Source: Cytophagales bacterium (GTDB lineage Bacteria > Bacteroidota > Bacteroidia > Cytophagales > Spirosomataceae). From it: a stretch of 64,000 nt of DNA. Under the pieces are notes generated by a model. That model did not search any database, was not told the DNA's origin, and was given only the letters and a program-made list of their open reading frames with translations. The DNA lies in assembly GCA_004292855.1 (NCBI GenBank), contig RDXN01000036.1, positions 1 to 64,000 of the forward strand, in the 5' to 3' direction. A program made the position numbers and the translations under genes. Position 1 is the stretch's first letter. Each line of letters starts with the position of its first letter. Below, piece by piece: positions 16,801-23,904 of this stretch.

Positions 16801-17012
16801 AATACGCCAACGGCCTCGGCTATTACGAAGCCCCCCGCGACGCCAGCACCGACTTTTTCATCTCGGCCCTCCCCGAAGGCACCCATGTGTTCGAGTACGA
16901 CCTGCGCGTGGTGCAACCCGGCGACTTCTCGGCAGGCGTCGCCACGATCCAGTGCTTCTACGCCCCTGAATTCTCCGCGCATTCAGCGGGGGTTCGGGTA
17001 AAGGTTCGGTAA
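10899..17012 (+). CDS. Large alpha-2-macroglobulin family protein with a CAEQ thioester site
   Basis: 2038 residues from ATG 10899 (the next ATG is adjacent). A signal peptide without lipobox (about 1-28) exports it. MG/MG2-type domains occupy the middle (RAMYRPGQPIYVKG near 629). The A2M domain starts near 1277 (TDAEGRVLLKF), and the thioester motif YECAEQ places Cys1495 and Gln1498 of the crosslinking bond in the alpha-toroid region. Such proteins trap proteases in the periplasm or at the surface. Just before the A2M domain, where a bait region would be expected, residues 1234-1243 read LNEVVVAGYG, the phrase typical of SusC plug domains. Bacterial A2Ms are often paired with a PBP1C gene; none is here. 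It follows the OmpA-family gene by 84 bases. Confidence 0.92.
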   Translation: MMNRIPTALALCVLAVTAILAGQSFTQPKPAPKPLPKSYETAWKQVDSLLRKGLYQSALTQTNALYDRAKAEKNYPQLVRSSIERGSLSERLDPALWPAHIRTLETDARQTPDPARSVLNSVLGDAYANYYARNRYRIYDRSRTKDVNTADSSDITTWDGPRLAGAATRAYVASIQNERALQVTPLAAYAPVIQPGNREGEALRPTLFDLLAHRAIAFFQNTEYETQNNVFRFELDRPDYFADPETFANLKLTTPPNAGGTGRMLALQTYQRLLAFHANQARKAPEALADADLGRLRFVRQYSTVSDKDTLYRQNLERQTTRWKGQVVEAEYGLALAQFLQEQGSRYDALTNTKSKWANKQAADICRDLEKRFPKTRAAQTAQALLTQLTQPSLGASVEAINEPQKPFRTRVEYRNVPQAFYRLYKITPDERATFGQMAYQNEEQRNKLFAQLVAKPLATEGKTALPDDGDLNTHAVELPVNGVPVGQYILLLSADAQFSSRAKNLAMAQLTVSRLGFIVDGSYGIADDRTLYVTDRTTGQPLSGVSVQLFTAPERYGNDIRFVPGPTRPTDASGRVTFAKSEMGVNRQSYFRIAQGNDVLFTDNQYVYANQQPEEPESPRALLFTDRAMYRPGQPIYVKGLVYGGKDNNFKVVPNAEVELELEDVNGETVSTLELKTNEFGSFTGTFTAPVGRLTGEMTIRCEYGATQIRVEEYKRPTFAVKADTVRQAVKLGQTVRVSAKAETFAGAAVDGASVRYRVARTYVQPYWGWGRGLGFGRNTQPIEITNGETTTDATGAVSLSFAATPDATIPHADNPTFTFDITVDVTDRAGETRSTTQTLQLGYTALQASLDIPQQVEKGDAKTYAVKATNAAGVPVNIQQGEVLISRLRAPNPFPRTRLWERPDRQLLPEAEFKKLFPNDLYADENNPLNWPTERTLTAQPKVVLLRDLAPGEYVADVTVTDETGERATQRQYFSVVDDRTASPRPDAWVRLEKTEYEPGTDAVFFVGNAQPGWVLMTVEEKNNAPRSEWIKTDGTAKRVTLPVTETQRGGFAVHFATIQNGRLLNETRAIQVPFTNKRLTVETLTFRDKLKPGQPDEWTLRISGPDKDKVVAEMVAALYDASLDEFVAHSWQADIYQRFSGGAINWTSNAFQAVGANPLFYRYAQGPGPVDPLVYPSLFTSWPGSRRILGGAAAKRGRGDYAGEGVDMEKAAPMMAEARVASAPMADAQSLNEVVVAGYGKSQSTAKPTSKPALNQPILRKNFSETAFFFPQLRTDAEGRVLLKFTMPDALTRWKLLTFSHTKDLKTGLLTREIVTQKELMVTLNPPRFLREGDVMQVSARINNLTGNALTGITKLEVFDALTEQPISASVGVSVAPVAFSAGSNGSTSASWTVTVPNGLPPVAFRVSATAGSFTDAEERVVPVLPNRMLVTDALPFWVNGNETRTFSLSALTGLGANAPVQHERLTVEVTSNPAWTALQSLPYLLEYPYECAEQLASRLYANYLAAILVNSRPEFRRVIDGWAANPPKSPLTTNAELKAVTLENSPWLADAKSETERTARLGQLFDKNRLAYEQTATIAKLEQLQAANGGFGWFSGMRPDLTMTLQVLTVMGRMNAMSYASGTLANPDLTTMQTKAVAFVDAEMKTWVAEHKKAKTPYPTAYLPTQFLYARTLGTQPALDKATVAYLQKLVQKHWLTESLQGQALAVMGLTRTGDPKTARDILASLKERARQSDELGMYWPQNQSGTYWYQAPIETQAYLIEAFGVIGKDETSVQAMKKWLLRQKQTQSWPSTKATTEAVHALLQSTSGKIGQSNWLETGVNTEVLVGGQSLAARTGKDATTPLGYQKTTYNPAEIRPELGNVQISKKTNSGPAWGALYWQRFEPLDQIKSGKTGLSVQKNLFVQRDTPNGPVIEPVTDKTSLKPGALLKVRLVIKNDRLLEYVHLKDGRASGFEPVAVLSGYKYANGLGYYEAPRDASTDFFISALPEGTHVFEYDLRVVQPGDFSAGVATIQCFYAPEFSAHSAGVRVKVR

Positions 17013-17050
17013 GGGTTTCATGCGTCAGCAACTTTTTGTGTAAAAACCCA

Positions 17051-17560
17051 ATGCAAACATTCACTGCGTTACTCGAAAAGTTTGGCTTAAAGGGCGAGAA
17101 AACTGGCTGGACTTATTTCGTGGTGCCGCCCGACGTATCAGACGTACTTTGTCCCGGTCAGAAAACCAGTTTTAGGGTGAAAGGCCAACTGGACCAATTG
17201 ACGATCAAAGCCGTCGCGCTCCTCCCAATGGGTGATGGTACATTTATCATCCCCATCAACGCCGACATGCGCCGGAACTTACGCAAGGAAGCCGGGAGTA
17301 CTTTACGGGTTCAGTTGGCCTTCGACGACAACCCCCAACTCGAATCCGCTGATTTTCTGCTGTGTCTGGAGGATGAGCCGCAAGCTCTGGCCTTTTTCAA
17401 CACCCTGCCCAAAGGCCACCAGAATTATTTCTCAAAGTGGATCGAAAGCGCGAAAACCTCCGAGACCAAGGCCAAACGAATTGCACAAGCCGTGCATGGA
17501 CTGTCGATGAGGTTTGGATACGGGGAAATGATTCGGTATTATAAAAGTCTGAACCACTGA
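17051..17560 (+). CDS. YdeI/OmdA-type protein with DUF1905 domain
   Basis: 169 residues from ATG 17051 (MQTFTALLEKFGLKGEKTGW). Residues 1-90 match DUF1905 (GWTYFVVPPDVSD, LLPMGDGTFIIPINADMRR), and the C-terminus is the YdeI/OmpD-associated helical domain (ALAFFNTLPKGHQNYFSKWIESAKTSETKAKRI in two parts). Function is not established; it is a small cytoplasmic protein. It follows the macroglobulin gene by 38 bases and may be cotranscribed. A strong inverted repeat lies right after its stop. Confidence 0.85.
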   Translation: MQTFTALLEKFGLKGEKTGWTYFVVPPDVSDVLCPGQKTSFRVKGQLDQLTIKAVALLPMGDGTFIIPINADMRRNLRKEAGSTLRVQLAFDDNPQLESADFLLCLEDEPQALAFFNTLPKGHQNYFSKWIESAKTSETKAKRIAQAVHGLSMRFGYGEMIRYYKSLNH

Positions 17561-17565
17561 TTCGT

Positions 17566-17652
17566 GTGATTCATTTGATTTCACTGATGATATCGTGCTC
17601 GCGCAGATTTGTTTTCTGTTGAAGCGTTAATCAGCGAAATCAAATGAATCAC
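17566..17652. terminator. Inverted repeat between convergent genes
   Basis: GTGATTCATTTGATTTCACT (from 17566, 22-base arm) pairs with 17631-17652 with one mismatch; the centre is 43 bases. It lies between the stops of the YdeI-like and TPR genes and can serve as a bidirectional terminator. The arm resembles the dispersed ATTCATTTGATTTC words common in Cytophagales intergenic regions (from memory, not checked). Confidence 0.6.
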
Positions 17653-17661
17653 AGTTCAGAT

Positions 17662-18438
17662 TTACTTGAAAAACCCCTTAGGATCAGGCAATTTGGCCGA
17701 AAGGTCGGCCAGTAGGGAGAGGTCGATGGATGAGAAATCCAGTCGGCGAGCCTGATGGATATGCTCCCAAGCTTTGGCGTAATCGGCTTTGGTGTACTGG
17801 AGCAGGGCCATTTTTATGTGGGCCGTTGCATTATCGGGCAGGAGGGCAATGGCGCGGGTCAGGTGATTTTCAGCCTCTTGTAAATGTTTCGATTCCTTCT
17901 TAGCCCCAAACTGCATCAGTTCGACAGTGGCGAGGTCGGTCATCAGCACGGCGTTGGTATCGGCCAGGGCCAGACCTTTGCTTAGCATCCGAACGGCCTG
18001 ATCGAGCTTGTTTTGCTGGTAGCAAATTACACCCAGCCCCCAGAACGCATCGACGTTTTTATCGTTGAGTAACCACGCCAGATTGAATCGGTAAGCCGCC
18101 GTATCTAGCTGACTTTCAGCTAGATAGTCCCAGGCGCGAGCCGCAAAAAACTGGCTGGCTTCGGTCCGGGTGGCAAAACTTCCATCGCAATCGTTCAGGA
18201 AATTGATCTCAAATTCGATCTGCTCCCCCGATTTTGAGCGTTCGCCAAAGAGTGGCATCGTGCGGAGCATCGCCGTGGTAACAATACCCCCTCCATTGGC
18301 ATCTGCCGCTGAATCTTCGCGCCCCCCGTTGCTCACCGCCCGTGCCGAACTGATGAGTTGACCGGGCTGAGCGGCCACCCAAAGGGGCAGAAAAGCAACG
18401 AGTAACAAAAAGGCGTTATGGGGTGTCCTGACGGTCAT
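17662..18438 (-). CDS. Exported TPR protein
   Basis: 258 residues. A signal peptide ends after about residue 23 (VAAQ/PGQ). Residues 100-250 contain tetratricopeptide repeats (AYRFNLAWLLNDKNVDAFWGLG, LDQAVRMLSKGLALADTN, LQEAENHLTRAIALLPDN, YAKAWEHIHQARRLDF as successive units), so it is a periplasmic or surface adaptor. A short acidic-polar stretch (35-60) links signal and repeats. No partner is obvious: the upstream neighbour is rhlE, 71 bases away on the same strand. Confidence 0.8.
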   Translation of the reverse strand: MTVRTPHNAFLLLVAFLPLWVAAQPGQLISSARAVSNGGREDSAADANGGGIVTTAMLRTMPLFGERSKSGEQIEFEINFLNDCDGSFATRTEASQFFAARAWDYLAESQLDTAAYRFNLAWLLNDKNVDAFWGLGVICYQQNKLDQAVRMLSKGLALADTNAVLMTDLATVELMQFGAKKESKHLQEAENHLTRAIALLPDNATAHIKMALLQYTKADYAKAWEHIHQARRLDFSSIDLSLLADLSAKLPDPKGFFK

Positions 18439-18509
18439 TGTTGTACGCGCAAGAGGTACTTGCTTCGGTAAAACGAAAACGTCGGGAAAGTTAGTGTTTT
18501 CCGCCTGAA

Positions 18510-19952
18510 TTATCTCTGACTCTTTCCTTTATTTGTGCCCGACCGCCCCGGTCCACCCGGCTTGCTAAATCGCTTATTCCCAGTCGTTCGCGCTCCCGAA
18601 GATTTACCTTTCCCGGTGCTGCTTCCGGTTGGCTTAACACCCATTTTTGCCGCTTTGGCTGCCAGCATATTCTTTTTGATGGCCCGATCTTTGGCTACGC
18701 CGAGCGACTTTTTCTCATGAAATGCCCCCTGAAACGTCGGGTCTTCTTTTCGGCGTTGCTCGTCAATCTCCCGCAACATGGCCTGCTGCTCGTCAAACGG
18801 TGTTTCGACCACAGCCACCGAGCCGGGCAGATTCTCGCGCGGGATGGTCATGCGAATAATTTTTTCGATCTTTTTGATGTGGTATTCCTCCGGGGGGGTC
18901 ATAAACGTGATGGCCTTCCCCGACCGATTCGCCCGGCCCGTGCGCCCAATCCGGTGAACATAATCTTCGTAAATAATCGGCACGTCGAAATTGATTACGT
19001 GCGACACCTCGGCCACGTCGATACCCCGCGCGGCCACGTCGGTAGCTACCAGTACCTTAATGTTGCCTTCTTTAAAAGCCTCCATCGAATTGATGCGGGT
19101 GTTTTGACCTTTGTTCGCGTGGATCACCCGCACCTGTCCCTCACCCGTCACCTTACGTTGCAGAAACTTGAACACATTTTCGGCGTTGGTTTTCGAGCGG
19201 GTAAACACGATTCCCCGCGAGAAATCCTCGGTCTCGACCAGGTGTTCGAGCAGGTTTATCTTGGTGCGGAAGTTGGGCGCGGTGTAGAGCACCTGCGAGA
19301 CCATATCGGCGGTCGATGCCTGCGGGCTAACCTCTACGCGCACCGGGGCCTCCAGAAACTCCGCCGACAGATTTTCGACCCGGTCGGGGAAGGTGGCCGA
19401 GAACAGGAGATTTTGCCGTTTGCGCGGAATAACCTCCAAAATTTTCCGAATCTGAGGCATGAAACCCATGTCCATCATCTTGTCGGCCTCATCCAGAATC
19501 ATCGTTTTGAGGTCTTTCGTTATAAGGGCCTCCATCAGATACAGGTCCATGAACCGACCGGGCGTTGCCACGATAATATCGACGCCCTCCTTCAGGATTG
19601 CTAACTGCGTTTTGGGGCCAAGCCCCCCGTAAATAGCCACATGGCGCAGGTCGGTGTGTTTGCCGAGTTGCCCGATAGCCTCATCGATCTGTATCACCAA
19701 CTCACGCGTGGGGGCCAAAATCAACGCGCGGGGGTGCTTACCCTGCGCGTATTTGGTCTTCATCAGCAAGGGCAACACATAAGCCGCCGTTTTGCCGGTG
19801 CCCGTTTGCGCGATGCCCAGCACGTCGTGATTACCCAAAATCAGCGGAATGGTTTTCTGCTGAATAGGCGTAGGCGTCGTGTAGCCAAGCTCAGCAACTG
19901 CCGTGAGCAACTGCTTATTAAGGGCAAACTGATCGAACGAGTCTAGTTCCAT
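18510..19952 (-). CDS. rhlE: DEAD-box RNA helicase, RhlE type
   Basis: 480 residues from ATG 19952 (MELDSFDQFALNKQLL); the longer open frame to 20147 overlaps tRNA-Phe and is rejected. All helicase motifs are present in order: Q motif (TTPTPIQQ), AQTGTGKT, PTREL, TPGRF, DEAD, SATFP, a motif IV (IVFTRSKTNAENV), ATDVAARGIDV and HRIGRTGRA. The last 80 residues are basic, Lys/Gly/Ser-rich and disordered, as in RNA-binding tails. It unwinds short RNA duplexes, probably in ribosome assembly or RNA decay. Confidence 0.9.
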   Translation of the reverse strand: MELDSFDQFALNKQLLTAVAELGYTTPTPIQQKTIPLILGNHDVLGIAQTGTGKTAAYVLPLLMKTKYAQGKHPRALILAPTRELVIQIDEAIGQLGKHTDLRHVAIYGGLGPKTQLAILKEGVDIIVATPGRFMDLYLMEALITKDLKTMILDEADKMMDMGFMPQIRKILEVIPRKRQNLLFSATFPDRVENLSAEFLEAPVRVEVSPQASTADMVSQVLYTAPNFRTKINLLEHLVETEDFSRGIVFTRSKTNAENVFKFLQRKVTGEGQVRVIHANKGQNTRINSMEAFKEGNIKVLVATDVAARGIDVAEVSHVINFDVPIIYEDYVHRIGRTGRANRSGKAITFMTPPEEYHIKKIEKIIRMTIPRENLPGSVAVVETPFDEQQAMLREIDEQRRKEDPTFQGAFHEKKSLGVAKDRAIKKNMLAAKAAKMGVKPTGSSTGKGKSSGARTTGNKRFSKPGGPGRSGTNKGKSQR

Positions 19953-20001
19953 AGCGTAAAGGTAGATAAATCGAAATCCAAAAATTTGCTTGTTTTGTAC
20001 C

Positions 20002-20031
20002 TTGTCAGTCCGCGCAAACGGCGTATATTTG
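20002..20031 (+). promoter_or_regulatory. Consensus promoter TTG-N19-TATATTTG with no clear gene
   Basis: TTG (20002-20004), exactly 19 bases, then TATATTTG (20024-20031): an ideal Bacteroidota promoter pointing right. Transcription would start near 20038 and run antisense through the tRNA-Phe terminator and tRNA. The next plus-strand gene is at 20325. It may be the true promoter of that gene, or drive a small RNA. Confidence 0.45.
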
Positions 20032-20080
20032 CCAACATGGAAATTGTTATGCACGCATACTATTTGATCACAAGACACAA

Positions 20081-20108
20081 AAAAAGCCTCTCCGATTGGA
20101 GAGGCTTT
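20081..20108 (-). terminator. Terminator of tRNA-Phe
   Basis: GCCTCTCC (20086-20093), loop GATT, GGAGAGGC (20098-20105). On the minus strand the stem is followed by a run of T (20079-20085), the classic factor-independent form, 8 bases after the tRNA 3' end. Confidence 0.85.
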
Positions 20109-20115
20109 CACCCGG

Positions 20116-20188
20116 TGGTGATGGACGGAATCGAACCGCCGACACAAGGATTTTCAGTCCTTTGCTCTACCAACTGAGCTACATCACC
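20116..20188 (-). tRNA. tRNA-Phe (GAA)
   Basis: 73 bases on the minus strand. Acceptor stem GGTGATG/CATCACC, D-arm AGCTCAGTTGGTAGAGC, anticodon loop CTGAAAA with anticodon GAA in a GGACT/AATCC-type stem, T-arm GGCGGTTCGATTCCGTC, discriminator A. The 3' CCA is not encoded (CCG follows). Promoter at 20214-20244 and terminator at 20081-20108 make it a monocistronic tRNA gene. Confidence 0.97.
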
Positions 20189-20213
20189 GAGCGACGTCTG
20201 TTAAACGTGGGTG

Positions 20214-20244
20214 CAAAAGTAGGGCAACAGGGGCTTCAAACCAA
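20214..20244 (-). promoter_or_regulatory. Promoter of tRNA-Phe, TTGG-N19-TACTTTTG
   Basis: On the minus strand TTGG (20241-20244), 19 bases, TACTTTTG (20214-20221), ending 25 bases before the mature tRNA 5' end. Full match to the Bacteroidota consensus. Confidence 0.65.
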
Positions 20245-20324
20245 GAATTGACCAATAATTTTTTTATCAACAGACAAAGCAATCGAGTAATTGGTTGATT
20301 GTCAACAACGATTAATCCATAAAC

Positions 20325-21707
20325 ATGGCTTATTTAGAGCAAATTCTTTTTGTGGTGGCCGTAGCCGTAACGGGCTGGTTCGTCACGAAGCGCGTTAAAC
20401 TCATTAGTCGGGCCATCCGACTGGGCCGGGCCGAAGACCGCTCGGCCAATGCCGCCGAACGGCTCAAAATTATGCTGTTGGTGGCATTCGGGCAGAAAAA
20501 GATGTTCGATAACTTACTAGTTGGGGTGATGCACTTCATCATTTACGCTGGTTTCATCATCATCAACGTCGAGATTCTGGAGATCATCATGGACGGAATT
20601 CTGGGAACACACCGGCTGTTCGCGCCCTACATCGCCCCGGTTTATCCGTTCCTGATTAATTTCTTCGAGATCTTGGCATTCGGCGTGTTGGCCGTGTGCG
20701 TGGTGTTCCTGACCCGCCGTTGGGTAACCAAAGTAAGCCGCCTGAATGCCGACCGACACCGCGAGCTAAAGCAGTGGCCCGTGAAAGACGCCACCTATAT
20801 TCTGGTTGCTGAGATCGTACTGATGTTCTTGTTCCTGTCGTGGAATGCGTCGGACAGTGTGCTGCGCGACCGGGGTATCGGGCACTACGGCGAGCTACAG
20901 GGCATCGTGCCTGACTTTGTGATTAGCCAATTTTTGAAACCGATGTTTACGGGCCTGAGCGACACCGCGCTGGTTGGTTACGAACGGGCGTCCTGGTGGT
21001 TGCACATTCTGGGCATCATGGCCTTTGCGGTTTATGTGACGTACTCGAAACACCTGCACATCGCGCTTGGCTTCCCCAACGTGTACTTCTCCGACCTGAA
21101 ACCCAAAGGCGAGATGGCCAACATGCCGGAAGTTACAAAAGAAGTACAGTTGATGCTGGGCCTTACCCCCGAACAAACCGCCGAAGCCGATCCATCGGGG
21201 GGTAACGACAACGGCGAGCAGCCCGAAAGCATCGGGCGGTTTGGGGCCAAAGACGTGGAAGACCTGCGCTGGATCAACCTTATGAACGCGTATAGCTGCA
21301 CCGAGTGCGGGCGTTGTACGGCGGCTTGCCCGGCCAATATTACGGGCAAAAAGCTGTCGCCCCGCAAAATCATGATGGACACCCGCGACCGGCTCGAAGA
21401 TATTCAGCAAGGTTGGGTGAAAAATGGTCCCGACTACAAAGACGAGAAGTCGCTGCTGGGCGATTACATCACGGTGGAGGAAATTAACGCTTGCACTACT
21501 TGTCAGGCGTGCGTTGTGGCCTGCCCCATCAACATCAACCCGCTGGATATTATCCTGCAACTGCGTCGCTACAAGGTGATGGAGGAATCGCAGGCACCGG
21601 GTTCGTGGAATGCGATGTTCAGCAATATCGAAAACAACATGGCTCCCTGGAAATTTTCACCCAGCGACCGTTTCAACTGGGCCGAGCAGGTCAACGAAAC
21701 CAAATAG
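20325..21707 (+). CDS. Membrane Fe-S oxidoreductase subunit (HdrC/GlpC-like ferredoxin domain)
   Basis: 460 residues. The N-terminal 250 residues are membrane-embedded (segments near 5-22, 70-90, 100-130, 155-175, 225-240) with histidines suited to haem or quinone contact. From about 320 there are two 4Fe-4S motifs, CTECGRCTAACP and CTTCQACVVACP. It should pass electrons between a membrane quinone pool and a soluble partner. The CCG-domain protein encoded 2 bases downstream is the clear partner, giving an HdrDE/GlpBC-like or LutA-like pair. The electron donor and substrate are not shown by the sequence. Confidence 0.85.
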   Translation: MAYLEQILFVVAVAVTGWFVTKRVKLISRAIRLGRAEDRSANAAERLKIMLLVAFGQKKMFDNLLVGVMHFIIYAGFIIINVEILEIIMDGILGTHRLFAPYIAPVYPFLINFFEILAFGVLAVCVVFLTRRWVTKVSRLNADRHRELKQWPVKDATYILVAEIVLMFLFLSWNASDSVLRDRGIGHYGELQGIVPDFVISQFLKPMFTGLSDTALVGYERASWWLHILGIMAFAVYVTYSKHLHIALGFPNVYFSDLKPKGEMANMPEVTKEVQLMLGLTPEQTAEADPSGGNDNGEQPESIGRFGAKDVEDLRWINLMNAYSCTECGRCTAACPANITGKKLSPRKIMMDTRDRLEDIQQGWVKNGPDYKDEKSLLGDYITVEEINACTTCQACVVACPININPLDIILQLRRYKVMEESQAPGSWNAMFSNIENNMAPWKFSPSDRFNWAEQVNETK

Positions 21708-21709
21708 AC

Positions 21710-22513
21710 ATGACACAGGAAGTTAAGCAATATTCTGTTCCGACGATGGCCGATATGATGGCCGCCGGTGAGGAACCTGAGATTCTGTTCTGGGTGGGCT
21801 GTGCTGGCTCATTCGATGACCGGTACAAGCGCGTGACCATCGCTTTTGTGCGGATTTTGAACCACGTGGGCGTCAAGTTCGCCGTTTTGGGGCCGGAGGA
21901 GGCTTGTACGGGCGACCCGGCGCGTCGGGCAGGGAACGAGTTTTTGTTTCAGATGCAGGCCGTATCAAACATTCAGGTGCTGAACGGCTACAACGTGAAG
22001 AAAATCGTGACGGCCTGCCCACACTGTTTCAACACGATCAAAAACGAGTACCCCGAACTAGGCGGCAACTACGAGGTTATTCACCACTCCACGTTTTTGC
22101 AGGGTCTTATCAACGAGGGCCGGGTGCGGGTCGAAGGGGGCGAGTCGTTCAAGGGACGCAAGATTACGTTCCACGACTCGTGCTATTTGGGTCGGGCCAA
22201 CAAGGTGTATGAAGCCCCCCGCGAGGTTTTGGCCGCGCTCGACGCCGATCTGGTTGAGATGAAGCGCGTTCGGGCCAACGGGCTTTGCTGCGGGGCTGGT
22301 GGGGCGCAATATTTCAAAGATGCCGAACCCGGTAACAAGGAAGTCAACGTCGAGCGTGCTCAGGAAGCCCTCGCGACCGGGGCCGACACAATTGCCGTGG
22401 CCTGCCCATTCTGCATGACGATGATGAGCGACGGAGTCAAAAACCAAAATCAGGAAGACCGCGTGAAGGTCTACGACATCTCGGAACTGATTGCACAAGG
22501 GCAAGGGTTGTAA
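21710..22513 (+). CDS. CCG-domain (HdrB-like) oxidoreductase subunit
   Basis: 267 residues from ATG 21710, 2 bases after the previous stop; the longer open frame overlaps the neighbour and is ignored. Two cysteine-rich CCG motifs are present: a first half with VTACPHCFNTIKNEYP and a second with HDSCYLGR, GLCCGAGGAQYF and VACPFCMTMM. Such domains bind a special 4Fe-4S cluster at disulfide or 2-hydroxyacid sites in heterodisulfide reductases and in glycolate/lactate oxidase subunits. It works with the membrane ferredoxin upstream. This gene pair is common in Bacteroidota, usually with no assigned substrate. Confidence 0.88.
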   Translation: MTQEVKQYSVPTMADMMAAGEEPEILFWVGCAGSFDDRYKRVTIAFVRILNHVGVKFAVLGPEEACTGDPARRAGNEFLFQMQAVSNIQVLNGYNVKKIVTACPHCFNTIKNEYPELGGNYEVIHHSTFLQGLINEGRVRVEGGESFKGRKITFHDSCYLGRANKVYEAPREVLAALDADLVEMKRVRANGLCCGAGGAQYFKDAEPGNKEVNVERAQEALATGADTIAVACPFCMTMMSDGVKNQNQEDRVKVYDISELIAQGQGL

Positions 22514-22517
22514 GTGT

Positions 22518-22660
22518 GTTTCAGGTTTCAATGCCTACGGCTGTTTCAAGTTTCAACGCTACGCTGTTTTATTGCTTCGCATTTCAGTAGCGCGTTGAAA
22601 CCTGAAACGGCCAAAGGCCTTTGAAACGGCGTAGCTTTGAAACGGCCTCTGGCCTTTGAA
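22518..22660. repeat. Cluster of GTTTCAA / TTGAAAC words
   Basis: GTTTCAGGTTTCAA (22518-22531) is the exact complement of 22595-22608, and GTTTCAACGCTACGC near 22551 is mirrored at 22620-22637. The right end repeats TTTGAAACGGC three times, with GGCCAAAGGCC and GGCCTCTGGCC palindromes between. The structure fills the whole gap before the gene at 22664, so its transcript leader would be folded. Confidence 0.65.
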
Positions 22661-22663
22661 ACA

Positions 22664-23161
22664 ATGTACACTCCCTTCTCTCAACTTCCCGATTCAGCCC
22701 GCTTGTGGGTATATCAGGCCAACCGGCCTCTGACCGATGCTGAAGTCTCGCAGATTGACGCGTCGTTGCAACCGGCGTTGAGCCAATGGGCGGCTCACGG
22801 GCAACCGTTGCTGGCGTCGGCGCAGATGGTGGCGAATCGGTTTGTGGTGATCGCCGTCGATGAGGGGCACAACCTGCCCAGCGGTTGCTCAATTGATGCG
22901 TCGACGCACTTTCTGAAACAGATTGGTGGTCAGCTAGGAGCCGACTTTTTTGATCGGTCTGCCGCTTATCGGGATTCCGATGGGGCGGTGCAAACATTAC
23001 CTTTACCCAAGATCAAAGAGGCTGTTTTGGATGGTCGCCTGACACCCGAAACAACTGTTTTCAACACGCTCGTCAACACCAAGGCTGACTTCGCTCAAAA
23101 CTGGCTTAAGCCCGCCCATCAGACCTGGCTGAACCGGTATTTTGGTCGGGTGATTGGGTGA
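22664..23161 (+). CDS. Conserved Bacteroidota protein of unknown function
   Basis: 165 residues from ATG 22664 (MYTPFSQLPDSARLWVYQ). It belongs to a family seen across Cytophagales and Flavobacteria that databases sometimes call ABC transporter ATPase, but it has no Walker motifs and that name is not supported. Visible features are a conserved N-terminus, an HGQPLLASAQMVANRFVVIAVDE core that looks like a beta-strand, a single Cys in SGCSIDASTHF and a basic C-terminus. Soluble, no signal peptide. The gene is preceded by a repeat cluster. Confidence 0.75.
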   Translation: MYTPFSQLPDSARLWVYQANRPLTDAEVSQIDASLQPALSQWAAHGQPLLASAQMVANRFVVIAVDEGHNLPSGCSIDASTHFLKQIGGQLGADFFDRSAAYRDSDGAVQTLPLPKIKEAVLDGRLTPETTVFNTLVNTKADFAQNWLKPAHQTWLNRYFGRVIG

Positions 23162-23182
23162 CAATTGCACTAAATATTGGAA

Positions 23183-23199
23183 CCGCAACGGCGGACCGT
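23183..23199. repeat. Dispersed word CCGCAACGGCGGACCGT
   Basis: Second copy, one base different, of the 17-base word at 8241-8257. It abuts the left end of the palindrome at 23227. Confidence 0.55.
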
Positions 23200-23226
23200 G
23201 CGGATGAAGCGGATTCTCACAGATTC

Positions 23227-23319
23227 TTTTTGTCATCCCGACGCAGGAGGGATCTAGTTCTGGTAAACCCAACTTGAGCATTTGGGAAGTAGATCCCTCC
23301 TGCGTCGGGATGACAAAAA
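23227..23319. repeat. GTCATCCCGAC palindrome, copy 2 (33-base centre)
   Basis: Perfect 30-base arms, 23227-23256 and 23290-23319, identical to copy 1 at 8963, around a 33-base centre (23257-23289). To its right are further words of the ATCCGCGTTAATCCGC type (23340-23375). It lies between the 165-residue protein gene and the free-Met sulfoxide reductase gene. Confidence 0.9.
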
Positions 23320-23389
23320 CCGTTCCTGTTTCACTAAAAAATCCGCGTTAATCCGCCATATCCGCCTAATCTGCGTGCCAACCCCCAAC

Positions 23390-23878
23390 ATGGCTGAAAC
23401 ACTTCTTATTCCGCAAACCACCGACCGGGCGGCTCTGTATGAGAGTTTAGTGCCGCAGATAGCCGCCCTTGTCGAGGGCGAAACCGACCTCACGGCTAAT
23501 TTGGCCAATATCGCAGCCGCGCTTCGGGAAGCGTTTGGCTTTTTCTGGGTTGGGTTCTACCTCAAAAAAGAAAATCAACTCGTTTTGGGACCGTTTCAAG
23601 GGCCGATTGCCTGCACGCGCATCGCGTTCGATAAGGGCGTTTGCGGGGCGGCCTACACGCGCAGGGAAACCCTACTCGTGCCCGATGTGGAACAGTTTCC
23701 GGGGCATATTGCCTGTAGTTCAGCATCGAAATCAGAAGTGGTCGTGCCGATCTTCGACCGGGCGGGTGAGGTCGCAATGGTGCTGGATGTGGACAGCGAC
23801 CGGCTCAATGACTTTAGCGAAGTAGACGTGCAGGGCCTGGAGGCCGTTGGCCGAATCGTGACGACCCATCTGGTCTAG
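23390..23878 (+). CDS. msrC: Free methionine-(R)-sulfoxide reductase (GAF domain)
   Basis: 162 residues from ATG 23390 (MAETLLIPQTTDR); the frame is open upstream through a palindrome. A single GAF domain (about 20-160) with GFFWVGFYL and the three catalytic cysteines Cys75, Cys85 and Cys109. Their spacing (10 and 24) is identical to that of the E. coli enzyme's Cys84, Cys94 and Cys118. It reduces free methionine-R-sulfoxide in the cytoplasm using thioredoxin. No cotranscribed partner is obvious; the next gene starts 26 bases later. Confidence 0.92.
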   Translation: MAETLLIPQTTDRAALYESLVPQIAALVEGETDLTANLANIAAALREAFGFFWVGFYLKKENQLVLGPFQGPIACTRIAFDKGVCGAAYTRRETLLVPDVEQFPGHIACSSASKSEVVVPIFDRAGEVAMVLDVDSDRLNDFSEVDVQGLEAVGRIVTTHLV

Positions 23879-23904
23879 CGTCTTAATCAACGAATGTACC
23901 TTCC

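Noticed and set aside
19986-20177. Small open frame on the plus strand starting near the ideal promoter and crossing tRNA-Phe
   Set aside because: It would encode the antisense of a tRNA and its terminator; the frame is likely open by chance. The promoter itself is kept as a finding.
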